From contig DAITQM010000032.1 of the NCBI GenBank assembly GCA_036832975.1, positions 1-30,808 on the forward strand: 30,808 nucleotides of DNA, in the 5' to 3' direction. The notes below the pieces were generated by a model that worked only from the letters and a program-made list of their open reading frames with translations, searched no databases and was not told the origin of the DNA. Shown piece after piece: positions 1 through 9,500 of this stretch (its first letter is position 1; every line of letters starts with the position of its first letter). Origin of the DNA: DAITQM01 sp036832975 (lineage in GTDB: Bacteria > Pseudomonadota > Gammaproteobacteria > Xanthomonadales > Wenzhouxiangellaceae). Position numbers and translations under genes: made by a program.

Positions 1-210
1 TTGGTTCAACTGTTTATTGATAACTCAATTGTACCAAACGGGTTGAAATCAGGCCTTCTTTTCAGCTGTTTATGGGACAGCAGTGTTTCTGGAAATGTAA
101 ATCAGCCACCTAATGCTGAGTTTAGTAGAAATATTAAGAGTGGCAGGTTGATATTTTCCACCACAATAGGTAATACAAACTTTTTTAGAGACAGAGATGC
201 AAAATTTTAA
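1..210 (+). CDS. Hypothetical protein, AT-rich, possibly the 3' end of a gene entering from the left
   Basis: An open frame runs from the first base of the window (TTG) to a TAA at 208-210, 69 codons. I recognise no family, signal peptide or membrane segment in the translation. Because the frame is open at the edge, the real start may lie outside the window. Base composition is clearly more AT-rich than the chromosomal genes on the right, like the gene at 1551, which suggests both belong to foreign DNA into which the ISL3 element inserted. It could also be non-coding. Confidence 0.3.
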   Translation: MVQLFIDNSIVPNGLKSGLLFSCLWDSSVSGNVNQPPNAEFSRNIKSGRLIFSTTIGNTNFFRDRDAKF

Positions 211-219
211 AATTGGCCC

Positions 220-1474
220 TTACGTATTCTGAGTGGGATAATGTGCCTCATGCGGGTTGAATTTCGAGAAATCAAGTTTGCCAGCAAGCAGGGAGGGTAC
301 AGTGCGGATCGTGCTATACCTGCAGTAGCCGCGCGCACTCCGCTTGACGGACTGAAACAAGCCATTCAGGGATTCAATGGAGCCATTGGTCTGGCGACTT
401 TGCGCCCAAGCGATGATGTCTGCGAAGTGGTTTCGGATCATTTTAGCGACTTTTTTCATGGGATCGACCTTGGAGCGCATGATGTTGGTGCACCACTGCC
501 AGAGCATTTCGGATACAACGTTGATCCGTTTTCGATCATGGGTCTCGCGCAGTTGTTCACGGTAAATTCAGGCCCGCGCGGTGCTCTTTGTGGTGAGTTT
601 GGACAACAGCGCATCGATCTCGGTGAGAGCGGTTCCGTTGAGCCCCACATAATCACGCAGCATCGTCCAGCGCAATCCCTTGAGATCGGGCGTGGTTTTC
701 TGTTCGAGGCGCAGGGCCTCGTCCAGGGCCTTGGGGGCATGGGCGATCACATGGAACTTGTCGAAAGTGATCCGTGCACCTGGCAGTTGCATATTCCAGC
801 CCTTGACGAACGCGGGCGACATGTCGATGCTGACCGACTCGATGGCATCAATATTAGCGCCATGGGCCACAAGATCCTCGGCCAGGCGACTGATCGTCCC
901 GGCATCACTGCCCTCGATGAGGAACAGCACGGCACGTCGTTCTGGTGCGGCGTCGACAGCCAGTGTTACGTAATCATGTCCGCGCGCACGCGAGGTCTCG
1001 TCAATGGCAAGGCGGGTGATGCCGGAGGAGTAAGCTTGGGCCAGCGCAACACACACGTAGCGCTGGCAGATCGCTGCTACCCGATGCCAGATCTCGCCGA
1101 TCAGACGCGCCATTGCTGCAAGCGGTATCTCACGGGCGAGCACCAGTATCAGCGCCTCGAACAGCAGAATGAAGTCCGAGAGCTTGCCGGCCCAGTCCGG
1201 CTCCATCTGGCGCACTACCCCACTGGGCAGCTTCACGCGCAGGGTGCGAACCTGCAAGTAGCATCCGTTTCTGGAAGAAATTCAGGTGCCGGTAGCGCCT
1301 GCTCACCGGGTCGTGCACCAGGTGGGCGCCGGGCTCTGCGGTCACAACGACCCGGCTGCCCGGGATAAAGACGATGCAAACGGTCAGCGTCTTCCCCGCT
1401 GCATCCAGGTCAACGGATAACACATGCCATGGCTTGGCAATCCCCAGGGCGGTCTCGAAATGGTTCTCGTGCAT
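220..1474 (-). pseudogene. ISL3-family transposase, disrupted by a frameshift and an in-frame stop
   Basis: Three blocks read in order on the minus strand as an ISL3 transposase. The N-terminal block (from 1474) contains RYRHLNFFQ. The central block (1257-571) contains the DDE-domain motifs IDETSRARGHDY, SIDMSPAFVKG and ITFDKFHV. The C-terminal block (about 567-220) contains NGSIESLNGLFQSVKR. Two lesions separate them. An apparent extra base near 1264 shifts the frame between NFFQKR and the CYLQVRTLRVK that should follow. A TGA at 570-568 lies in the same frame as both flanking blocks, so it is a point nonsense mutation, plausibly from a TGG Trp codon. The family identification is firm; loss of function is inferred from the lesions. 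Confidence 0.8.
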
Positions 1475-1525
1475 CATGATCAATCCGGTTATTGGTGAGA
1501 GGGCCACTATACGCCTACCCACTCA
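230..1525 (-). mobile_element. ISL3-family insertion sequence, degenerate
   Basis: This is an approximately 1.3-kb element with a single transposase gene on the minus strand. The ends carry a short inverted match: TGAGTGGG at 230-237 and its complement CCCACTCA at 1518-1525, with weaker similarity further in. I could not see a convincing 8-bp target duplication outside these ends, so the exact borders are approximate. The transposase is broken, so the copy should be immobile unless helped in trans. It separates two AT-rich segments (1-210 and 1551-2027). Confidence 0.6.
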
Positions 1526-1550
1526 AATTTCAATTGAGGCTTAAAATTCT

Positions 1551-2027
1551 ATGAGAAATATTTATACGTCACTATCATTATTTGTTTTCGTAATTTTGGC
1601 TCCTCTAAGCGTTCATTCTGAGTCATTGTCTTTTTTAAAACAAATAGAATTGGATGAGCTATATTTCATGACAATTGATATGGATGAAGGAAATAACGTT
1701 TCTGTGTCAATCTATTTTGGCGATAAAGAAGATTGCACACTTGTTGAAAGATATATTGTTGGTAATGCAGCTATACATGCTGAAGACATAAAAATTCTAG
1801 AGTTAGACGAATCAAACGACACTCTTGAATATTTAGTATCTATAAATGATAAAACTTCTAATTACGGAGCAAGAACTGGTGTTTTAATTTATAAGAAATC
1901 TTGGTGGAGATTAGTAAAGATACCGACAGAAAAATATAAAACCCTATACGAAACAGATCAAATTATTTTCGAATTGAATAATGATAAGTACATATTTACT
2001 CAGGGTAACTTCGTTAAACTAAATTAG
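1551..2027 (+). CDS. Hypothetical secreted protein, AT-rich orphan
   Basis: A 158-residue protein. The N-terminus has a typical Sec signal: MRNIYTS, then a hydrophobic stretch LSLFVFVILAPLSV, and a plausible cleavage site near VHSES (residues 21-25). The mature part is rich in acidic residues and beta-type segments and has one Cys (in KEDCTLVE). I do not recognise the family. The ATG lies only about 25 bp from the inferred ISL3 end, with TGAGG about 12 bases upstream as a weak ribosome binding site, so its native promoter may have been removed or replaced by the IS. Base composition is far more AT-rich than the genes from 12.5 kb onward, which supports horizontal origin. It sits just upstream of the Rhs array but nothing in the sequence links it to Rhs function. 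Confidence 0.6.
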   Translation: MRNIYTSLSLFVFVILAPLSVHSESLSFLKQIELDELYFMTIDMDEGNNVSVSIYFGDKEDCTLVERYIVGNAAIHAEDIKILELDESNDTLEYLVSINDKTSNYGARTGVLIYKKSWWRLVKIPTEKYKTLYETDQIIFELNNDKYIFTQGNFVKLN

Positions 2028-2194
2028 AGGCTCATCTATTGAGACTTGCATAAATAGAGAAGATCACAAATCCCCCTGTGACAGGAAAGATGTCGCGTAA
2101 GCGATCATTCCGGGACGTACTTCTCACGTTCCGAATTGCCCGGTAACCCGTTGTCCTATATTTTTGACAGGAGGATTGGGCATGAGTGTAACAC
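2028..2194 (+). other. Cassette junction with an orphan ribosome binding site and ATG
   Basis: The gap between the secreted protein and the first Rhs core contains a good Shine-Dalgarno sequence (AGGAGG, about 2169-2174) followed by ATG at 2182. That ATG is out of frame with the Rhs core that begins at 2195 and runs into a stop after about 25 codons. This looks like the 5' end of another gene whose body was replaced when the Rhs core was joined here. No promoter or family can be named. Confidence 0.4.
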
Positions 2195-4721
2195 CCTCGA
2201 AGACGGGCGCAGCGCCAACGGTCTTCTGGCCCGCACGCAGCGCACCGTGGGCGGCCAGTTGACCTACGATCGGATTTTCCTGTACGACACATTACTCAAG
2301 CCGGCCGGCCACGATACGGCGCTCGATGCCGATCTGATTGCGGGCGGGTCATTGCAGACGTTCACGCTGACCCAGAAGCTGGACAGTTATTTTGGGCGGG
2401 TGATCAGTGTGACCGATCCCGAGTTCCGAGGCCGGGGCGAGTATCGGTACAACCGGGACGGCTACCTGCAGAACGTTAAAGCCCACCTGCGCAACAGCGA
2501 CAACACGATTCGCAGCCAACTGGTGAAGACAGTGACCGCCCTGAGCGCCCGCGGCCAGGTGGTCAACGTGAGCTTCGGCAACGGTCTGACCGACAGCCGG
2601 ACCTACTATCCGCAGACCGGGCAGGTCAAGACCATGAAGGTTGGCAATGCGTTCCAGGGCGCGGGCGCGGTGCTCGATCTGGGCTACGGCTACGACAAGT
2701 ATCTGAACCTCACCAGTCAGTTCAACGCCAAGATCGGGATCAGTGAGTTGTATAGCTACGACCGGCTGCACCGGCTGACGAGCCGCTCGGGGCCGCAGGA
2801 GATCAGCACAACGCCGATCGACCCGACATCGCCGAGCAGCGCCGGAACCGAAAGCGACGGCACCCAAGCGCCGATCGGGCCGGACCCGAAGCCGGTGGTG
2901 ACCGCTGGCGGCGCCGACTATGCCTACGACCCGCTGGGCAACCTCACAAACAAGAGCGACTATGCCACGGGCTATACCTACGGGCAACTGTTTACAGCAC
3001 TCCAGGTCGCCGGCTGCAACAACGACGGGCGGGGTTTTCGGACCACCGTCGCCCCCGGCCCACATGCGGTAACCGAGTTGAGCGTCAACGCCCAAGGGGT
3101 GGCCAGTAACCCCCTGGGCGGCGGCACCACCAGCGGCACCCCGACCCTGCACCAACTGGCCTACGACAAAAACGGCAACCTGTTGTGCTTTGGCGACGGC
3201 AGCCTGAACCTGTGGTACGATCCGTACAATCTGCCGGCAAAGATACAGCGCTTCAACCAGATGCAGGAGTTTCGCTATGGGCCGGACTTACAACGGTATC
3301 TACAGGTAGCCGCCGGGGTGACGACGGTGTACCTGGAACGGAGCTACGAGAAAGAGGTTGCGAGCGGGAAGGTGCGTTTTCAGATCGCAGAAGATGTATT
3401 GGTCCGGATGGCAACCGGCCAGAACCCGGTGATCGACTACCAGCATCGGGATCGTCAGGGCAGCATTGTGGCAGTGACCGACGAGGGCACGGCGATCGAG
3501 AGGGGAACAGAGAGAGGTTTCGGACCATTCGGCAACCCCCGGGATGCCAACTGGAACGATCAGAATATTCTGCCGGGGTCGGACATCACCCCGCGCGGTT
3601 TTACCGATCATGAGCATTTGAACGGTAGCCGGCTGATTCATATGAACGGGAGAGCCTACGACTACAATCTCGGGAGGTTCCTCAGTGTTGACCCGGTGAT
3701 TCAGTTCCCGGCCAACAGCCAGAGCCTGAACCCGTACAGCTACATCATGAATAACCCGCTGTCGGGCACCGACCCGACGGGGTATATGAGTTGTTTGAGC
3801 GATGTCCCGGATTTCTGCCCGCCGTCAGATGAGCCCGAAGGTGGAGATCGCGAAAACCCGTTCACCACAACCGGCCGGTGCAACCGCGGCTCGGCGTGCA
3901 TGGTCGTTCAATTCAACGGCAGCAATAGCCGGATGAGTTCTGAAGATGACAAAAAAGTAATCAAGTTTCCAGATCAAATCGGTGCTACCGATAATCGCAC
4001 AAACACACAGGCGGAAGATATGGGGAGTCCTACCGCCACTGACACCACTGGCCGTGGATTATGCCTTACGATAGTTTGTGCCGGCCAATTTATCGCTCAA
4101 AAGGTTAGTACTTATGCAGGAACGGGCGCCAAGCTACTGGTAAGAGCAGAATTAGCGATTGATGATTTCGCTTTCGAACAAGGTCCTGAAGTATTTATTT
4201 TGGGGCGGTTCACACAGGATTTTTTAATTTTGCCGACCGAGACCTTCTTAGAAGGTCTGAGTGAAGGGAATCCACTAATGGTTGCGATAGGTGTCCTGAG
4301 CGCCATCCCGCTCGAAGGCAAGGTAGCGGGGAAACTCGGGAGTGCCGTGACAAGGGGGGGGCGACTTTTCGGAGTTGCGGGCCGTGGCGTGCTCGATCTG
4401 ACGGAGCGGGGAATTGGAAGCTTGTTGGAGAGATCTCTTCAGCAAGGAACCCAATTGGCGCGACGCTTTGCGCGACCGGGAGTTAGGGAGCAGCTCGGTG
4501 TGGGCACTCAGGGCGAACTGTCAGCATTATTACGGCGAACGCTTGAGACGGGCTCAGTGAGAGCTCCAGGCATTCAACCGCGATTCCCTTCGGTGTCGGT
4601 ATTCAGCCAGCAAACAGGGGTGGTGGTCAACATCAATGCGGACACCGGTTTGATCGTCAACGCGTTTCGTCCAACGGCGGCTCAGTTGGAAATGTTTTTC
4701 TCGCTTACACCGCTACCCTAG
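2136..4721 (+). CDS. Rhs/YD-repeat protein A, N-terminally truncated, with a unique C-terminal tip
   Basis: The frame encodes 861 codons from a TTG at 2136. The first 20 residues are unrelated to Rhs; the YD-repeat core starts at about residue 21 (LEDGRSANGLLARTQ) and contains YD-type repeats such as YNRDGYLQN and YDPLGNLTN. The conserved Rhs end (GRFLSVDP, then NPYSYIMNNPLSGTDPTGY) ends near residue 550. The remaining ~310 residues form the variable tip: a Cys-containing linker, the shared PDQIGATDNR pre-toxin motif (about residue 615), hydrophobic segments, and a final domain ending VVVNINADTGLIVNAFRPT. By analogy with Rhs and CdiA proteins the tip is probably a toxin. Its last strands loosely recall BECR-fold (RelE/colicin-like) nucleases, which is a weak guess. 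There is no full N-terminal region, no delivery domain and no good start codon, so it may be silent. A probable immunity gene follows 9 bases after the stop. Confidence 0.75.
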   Translation: MPGNPLSYIFDRRIGHECNTLEDGRSANGLLARTQRTVGGQLTYDRIFLYDTLLKPAGHDTALDADLIAGGSLQTFTLTQKLDSYFGRVISVTDPEFRGRGEYRYNRDGYLQNVKAHLRNSDNTIRSQLVKTVTALSARGQVVNVSFGNGLTDSRTYYPQTGQVKTMKVGNAFQGAGAVLDLGYGYDKYLNLTSQFNAKIGISELYSYDRLHRLTSRSGPQEISTTPIDPTSPSSAGTESDGTQAPIGPDPKPVVTAGGADYAYDPLGNLTNKSDYATGYTYGQLFTALQVAGCNNDGRGFRTTVAPGPHAVTELSVNAQGVASNPLGGGTTSGTPTLHQLAYDKNGNLLCFGDGSLNLWYDPYNLPAKIQRFNQMQEFRYGPDLQRYLQVAAGVTTVYLERSYEKEVASGKVRFQIAEDVLVRMATGQNPVIDYQHRDRQGSIVAVTDEGTAIERGTERGFGPFGNPRDANWNDQNILPGSDITPRGFTDHEHLNGSRLIHMNGRAYDYNLGRFLSVDPVIQFPANSQSLNPYSYIMNNPLSGTDPTGYMSCLSDVPDFCPPSDEPEGGDRENPFTTTGRCNRGSACMVVQFNGSNSRMSSEDDKKVIKFPDQIGATDNRTNTQAEDMGSPTATDTTGRGLCLTIVCAGQFIAQKVSTYAGTGAKLLVRAELAIDDFAFEQGPEVFILGRFTQDFLILPTETFLEGLSEGNPLMVAIGVLSAIPLEGKVAGKLGSAVTRGGRLFGVAGRGVLDLTERGIGSLLERSLQQGTQLARRFARPGVREQLGVGTQGELSALLRRTLETGSVRAPGIQPRFPSVSVFSQQTGVVVNINADTGLIVNAFRPTAAQLEMFFSLTPLP
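2195..3244 (+). repeat. Rhs core direct repeat, copy A (1050 bp)
   Basis: Reading side by side, 2195-3244 matches 7771-8820 with no difference I could find, and 2290-3152 matches 10799-11661 with three differences. Identity to copy B starts abruptly at 2195, where the upstream bases are unrelated, and stops at 3244. After that the two genes remain clearly homologous but diverged up to the DPTGY codons. The long identity in all codon positions points to recent duplication or gene conversion. Confidence 0.9.
3972..3998 (+). repeat. Shared pre-toxin segment, copy 1
   Basis: This segment encodes DQIGATDNR and differs by one base in 27 from 9614-9640 in Rhs B. Weaker similarity extends about 40 bases upstream (SSE...V.K.PDQIGA). 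It lies about 190 bp after the core ends, inside otherwise unrelated tips, and so marks a conserved pre-toxin module at the point where the tips become fully unrelated. Confidence 0.7.
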
Positions 4722-4730
4722 GTTGATGAA

Positions 4731-5396
4731 ATGATAGTTAGCTGCACCTTTGAAAGCTCAAAGCGCTTTGACGGTCAGCGCCTCGTCAAGCTTCTTGCCA
4801 AGCTCTCGCAGAGTGGCTGGAGCATCGAGACAGGCGCAGCATCGGCAGCCGTTGGCTACTTGACTGACGAAGCAGCGAAGTCTCATCGCTACGACTTCGA
4901 ACGATACGGCTCGTTTGAAGTGGATGAGCTTCCACGAAGCTTTGAGTTCTTGTCAATCAAGATGCTCGCAGGAATAGAGAGTAGAGATGCTTTCCACGTG
5001 GATTTGATTCTAGACAACACTGCTGGAATTGTGGGATTCGACATCGACAGCGACCAGATCCTCAGCCCCGCTTTGGAGGAGGAGCGGCTGAATATGCAGC
5101 GAGTCGCGCATCTTGGCGTGGGTTTATGGAAGATGGTTGGTCCCTGTCGAGGCATCATTGGCGTTGAGATCGACGCTCATTCCGAAGCAGCAGGGCTTGA
5201 TTGGACGTACTGGCCAAAGGGCAGTTTAGAGCAGGCGAACCAACAGGGTCTTGCCGAGCTACGTTGCTCTGCGTACCTGATACTTGATGTCGAGGGGGTC
5301 GGAAGCTTCATCGCAGCCACGCCCCTACTTCAGCCGCCGCTCGGAGATGAGTACGAGAGAACTACAAAATTGCTTCGGTGCACGTTTGGCGAGTGA
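4731..5396 (+). CDS. Probable immunity protein for Rhs tip A
   Basis: A 221-residue protein without signal peptide or membrane segment, acidic overall, starting at ATG 4731, nine bases after the Rhs A stop. I recognise no named family. It has the position, size and cytosolic character expected of an immunity protein that neutralises the tip encoded immediately upstream. Possible landmarks are a Trp in SQSGWSIETG and the segment MVGPCRGIIGVEID. Translation probably depends on the upstream frame because there is no strong ribosome binding site in the short gap. Function is inferred from position only. Confidence 0.6.
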   Translation: MIVSCTFESSKRFDGQRLVKLLAKLSQSGWSIETGAASAAVGYLTDEAAKSHRYDFERYGSFEVDELPRSFEFLSIKMLAGIESRDAFHVDLILDNTAGIVGFDIDSDQILSPALEEERLNMQRVAHLGVGLWKMVGPCRGIIGVEIDAHSEAAGLDWTYWPKGSLEQANQQGLAELRCSAYLILDVEGVGSFIAATPLLQPPLGDEYERTTKLLRCTFGE

Positions 5397-5449
5397 TTTG
5401 TGGCTAGTGCCCCATGTCGTTCGTCACCGACCTTTGCCGCGCCAGCTGA

Positions 5450-5773
5450 CTAGAGCCGTCCCGAAAAGCTGTTCCAGATGCGCGACTGACAGCACGGCGA
5501 TTGTGCGTTACATAGCCAGCGATTCTGCGCCAGAACCGCTCTTCGTCGGGATGGACTCAACATCGGGCGCGAGGAACTCAAAGCGCTGTCCCGGCTGCCG
5601 ATCGTATCCAGGTGCCTCCCGACCGCATATTGAGCATCGGGCTGGCTGTTGTTCCGTGGTCGAAGTTCGGCCACGATGGCCGGCTGGCCGACGAGCCCGT
5701 CCACCCTGCGCACTCCCTTATACACAAACGACTTGAATTTCTGGATCCGATTGAGGATACTCTTGACATGCAC
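5450..5773 (-). pseudogene. Remnant of a second ISL3-type transposase (N-terminal part)
   Basis: Read on the minus strand in shifting frames, this region gives the N-terminus of a different ISL3-family transposase. It begins MHVKSILNRIQKFKSFVYKG from a GTG at 5773. A third frame then gives the zinc-finger-like segment RCSICGREAPGYDRQPGQRF (about 5641-5580). At least two frameshifts lie between them and the rest of the gene is gone by about 5450. Together with the flanks, this decayed fragment accounts for most of the gene-free stretch 5397-6010. It is unrelated in detail to the ISL3 element at 230-1525. Confidence 0.65.
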
Positions 5774-5842
5774 CCCGTTCCTTTTTCTCTGTTCGATGGT
5801 TGCTTGACACTTCCATCTTCTCAGAGTCGGGGACGGGGTGCA
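5769..5842. repeat. Inverted repeat next to the ISL3 remnant
   Basis: TGCACCCCGTTCC at 5769-5781 faces GGACGGGGTGCA at 5831-5842, 12-13 base arms with about 49 bases between. It overlaps the start codon of the decayed transposase and may belong to its terminal or regulatory region. No promoter or gene is visible from there to 6010. Confidence 0.4.
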
Positions 5843-6010
5843 CTATCCTGGCGGCTTTATCCCTTGAATCACTTGCTCAGAATCCATTTTCAGCTCATTT
5901 CTACCCATAAATTTTGCTGAAGAGCTTGCAACAATTGGGTTGATACTTGGTATCGTACCTCCAACTGCTATAGCCCCCATCCCAAGGTAAGGCAATCATT
6001 GGAGTTTGAT

Positions 6011-6313
6011 ATGCGTGATGAAGAACTAGTCGATCGCCTGGAGCGTTGCTTCGTTGAATTCCTTGTGCCATTACGAATGGGAGATGGCTTTCAGGAGCAC
6101 GCCTTCAAAGATCTGATGCGAACACTGCGGGAGTTTAAACAGGAATGGGCAACCGAGGAAGTAATTCCTAAGCGAGCCGCGATGCAGTTTGCGGACGCTT
6201 ACCCAGCGATTGAGGCAGCCGCGGATCTCTACGGACAGAAGGACTCACAAGTGATTCTTCAATCTGCTGGAGAGCTTGCAGATGAAATTCGTTTTTGCTT
6301 GGAGGTGCACTAG
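6011..6313 (+). CDS. Small hypothetical protein, possible orphan immunity gene
   Basis: The best start is the ATG at 6011, preceded by GGAG at 6001-6004 with a 6-base spacer; a TTG at 5999 overlaps this ribosome binding site and is less likely. The product is 100 residues, soluble, largely helical in appearance and acidic (MRDEELVDRLERCFVEFLVP). I do not recognise a family. It lies between Rhs cassettes A and B, downstream of the ISL3 remnant, with no toxin tip directly in front of it. In Rhs arrays such genes are often immunity genes whose toxin tip has been lost. That reading is inference. Confidence 0.55.
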   Translation: MRDEELVDRLERCFVEFLVPLRMGDGFQEHAFKDLMRTLREFKQEWATEEVIPKRAAMQFADAYPAIEAAADLYGQKDSQVILQSAGELADEIRFCLEVH

Positions 6314-6529
6314 TGTCGTGAATAAGAAATTCGAAGACTGAAACGTTCGATGCTACTTTGCAGCTTGTTGGGTTTTGCATCAGACTTGGCCTGACCTTCG
6401 TGACAGAGTAGCATGCCGTCTTTTTGCTTGATCAGTATTCGCTAATGGAGCACATACGAAGGCATTTGAGAATGCGCAAGGAACACGCCACAAACACTGC
6501 GCGAATTCTACAACAAGCAGGTCACGCAG

Positions 6530-9500
6530 TTGTTCGTCTGGGACACCACCCACCGCAAACCGGCCTGCGCCTACCAGGCGACGGGCAATGTCGCCAGCGC
6601 ACCAAGCTGCACTTTCACGCCGGGCGGGGCATGGATCAAGATGGCCATGACCTACGACGGCTTCGGCAACGCGACGAGCGAGGCGGTGACCGCCAGCGGC
6701 GGTGTGTCGAACGCCCGGCTGACGACAATGAGCTACAGCACCGGCAACGACGCCGGCTATTTTCCGATCAGCGTGACCAACCCGCTGAACCAGAACGCGC
6801 GGATGGAACACGAGCAACGCGAGGGCAACGTCACCAAGCTCGTTGACGTGAAAGGGCAGGCGGTCCGCATGCAATACGACGCCTTCGGGCGCGAGATTGA
6901 GCGGTACTTTCCGGTCAACGAGAACAATAACAATCCGGTGCCAGGGGCTGGCGGACCGCACTACGCACCGCGTTCAAGCACGCGCTATGCGTGGGCGGGC
7001 GGGAGCGGCTGCCCGGGCGGCAGTTGCGGCGACATCAACGGCCAGGTGTACACCATCAAGAATCTGACCGACGGCAGTCCGGTGGTCAGCGAGACTTTCG
7101 ACCGGATGAATCGGGTGGTCCAAAGGACGACGAACGGCTTCAACGGCATCATTACCGAGACGATGGCACACAGCGCCCGCGGCGAGGTCAAGGAAGTGAG
7201 CGAACCGCGCCTGATGAGCGAGCCGGCAGTACTGACGCGCTTCACCTACGATCCGCTGGGCCGGCCGGCCACCAAGCAGCAGCCGCAGCCGCTCTCCGGG
7301 GAACGGCAGACCACGTATCAATACGCCGGCCTGGAAACGACCGTCTGGGTGATGAGCGACGGCGGTACGCCGGGCGTGATGAGCTGCAACCCCGACGGCT
7401 CATCGGGGCTTGTCAACCAACTGTGCGTCAAGCGGGTGTTTGGCAGCGGCGGCGATTTGCTCCGCACCACCGATGCGCACGGCGCGGTCACCCGCTTCTG
7501 GGCCAACTCGCAAGGCAACGTTGCCTTGATTCAGGATGCCGCCGGCAACCTGACCGGCGCCAACTACAATGCCCTGGGTCAGCGCACCCAACTGTGGGAT
7601 CCGGATATGGGCATCTGGACATTTGCCTATAACGGCCTCGGTGAACTGACCAGCCAGACCGATGCCAAAGGCCAGAGCTTCAGCTTTATCTATGACAAAC
7701 TGGGCCGGCTGACGACGCGCCAGGTGGGCACCGGCAGCCAGCAGATCAGCGACACCTGGGTGTACGACGACCTCGAAGACGGGCGCAGCGCCAACGGTCT
7801 TCTGGCCCGCACGCAGCGCACCGTGGGCGGCCAGTTGACCTACGATCGGATTTTCCTGTACGACACATTACTCAAGCCGGCCGGCCACGATACGGCGCTC
7901 GATGCCGATCTGATTGCGGGCGGGTCATTGCAGACGTTCACGCTGACCCAGAAGCTGGACAGTTATTTTGGGCGGGTGATCAGTGTGACCGATCCCGAGT
8001 TCCGAGGCCGGGGCGAGTATCGGTACAACCGGGACGGCTACCTGCAGAACGTTAAAGCCCACCTGCGCAACAGCGACAACACGATTCGCAGCCAACTGGT
8101 GAAGACAGTGACCGCCCTGAGCGCCCGCGGCCAGGTGGTCAACGTGAGCTTCGGCAACGGTCTGACCGACAGCCGGACCTACTATCCGCAGACCGGGCAG
8201 GTCAAGACCATGAAGGTTGGCAATGCGTTCCAGGGCGCGGGCGCGGTGCTCGATCTGGGCTACGGCTACGACAAGTATCTGAACCTCACCAGTCAGTTCA
8301 ACGCCAAGATCGGGATCAGTGAGTTGTATAGCTACGACCGGCTGCACCGGCTGACGAGCCGCTCGGGGCCGCAGGAGATCAGCACAACGCCGATCGACCC
8401 GACATCGCCGAGCAGCGCCGGAACCGAAAGCGACGGCACCCAAGCGCCGATCGGGCCGGACCCGAAGCCGGTGGTGACCGCTGGCGGCGCCGACTATGCC
8501 TACGACCCGCTGGGCAACCTCACAAACAAGAGCGACTATGCCACGGGCTATACCTACGGGCAACTGTTTACAGCACTCCAGGTCGCCGGCTGCAACAACG
8601 ACGGGCGGGGTTTTCGGACCACCGTCGCCCCCGGCCCACATGCGGTAACCGAGTTGAGCGTCAACGCCCAAGGGGTGGCCAGTAACCCCCTGGGCGGCGG
8701 CACCACCAGCGGCACCCCGACCCTGCACCAACTGGCCTACGACAAAAACGGCAACCTGTTGTGCTTTGGCGACGGCAGCCTGAACCTGTGGTACGATCCG
8801 TACAATCTGCCGGCAAAGATCACACGTTTCAACCAGATACAGGAATTCAGATATGGGCCTGACTTGCAGCGGTATCTACAGGTGGCCGCCGGAGTGACGA
8901 CGGTGTACCTGGAGCGGAGCTACGAGAAAGAGCTTGCGAGCGGGAAGGTGCGTTTTCAGATCGCAGAAGATGTATTGCTCCGGATGGCAACCGGCCAGAA
9001 CCCGGTGATCGACTACCAGCACCGAGATCGGCTGGGCAGCATTGTGGCGGTGACCGACGAGTTCCAGGCGATCGAGAGGGGAACAGAGAGAGGTTTCGGG
9101 CCATTCGGCAAACCTCGGGATGCCAACTGGAACGATCAGAATATTCTGCCGGGCTCGGACATCACCCCGCGCGGTTTTACCGATCATGAGCATTTGAATG
9201 GCAGCCGGCTGATTCATATGAACGGCCGGGCGTATGACTACAACCTCGGGCGGTTCCTCAGTGTCGATCCCATCATCCAGTTCCCGGAGAACTCGCAGAG
9301 TCTGAATCCGTATTCGTATATTCAGAACAACCCGTTGTCGGGGGTTGATCCGACGGGCTATGCGACCTGTTCGACTGATGACCCGAGTGGCTGCGCCCAA
9401 GCTGCCGGCGAGTTGGGCGCAGGCGAAAGCGTTTCGGTCCGGGGGACCATGACCGGTTCGCGAATTGCGCGGGAAGTCGGGACCATCAAAGCCGATGGAG

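Noticed and set aside
241..1368. A 375-codon plus-strand ORF
   Set aside because: It is antisense to the ISL3 transposase, whose motifs are unmistakable on the minus strand.
2182..2262. Start of the Rhs A protein at the AGGAGG-ATG
   Set aside because: The ATG is out of frame with the Rhs core and closes after about 25 codons.
2349..3155. A 268-codon antisense ORF, repeated at 7925-8731 and 10858-11667
   Set aside because: It is the reverse-strand shadow of the Rhs core, identical in each copy because the core is identical. Its composition is low-complexity Val/Ala/Arg and it has no family.
5612..5920. A plus-strand ORF of 102 codons
   Set aside because: It lies opposite the decayed ISL3-type transposase fragment and has no ribosome binding site or family.
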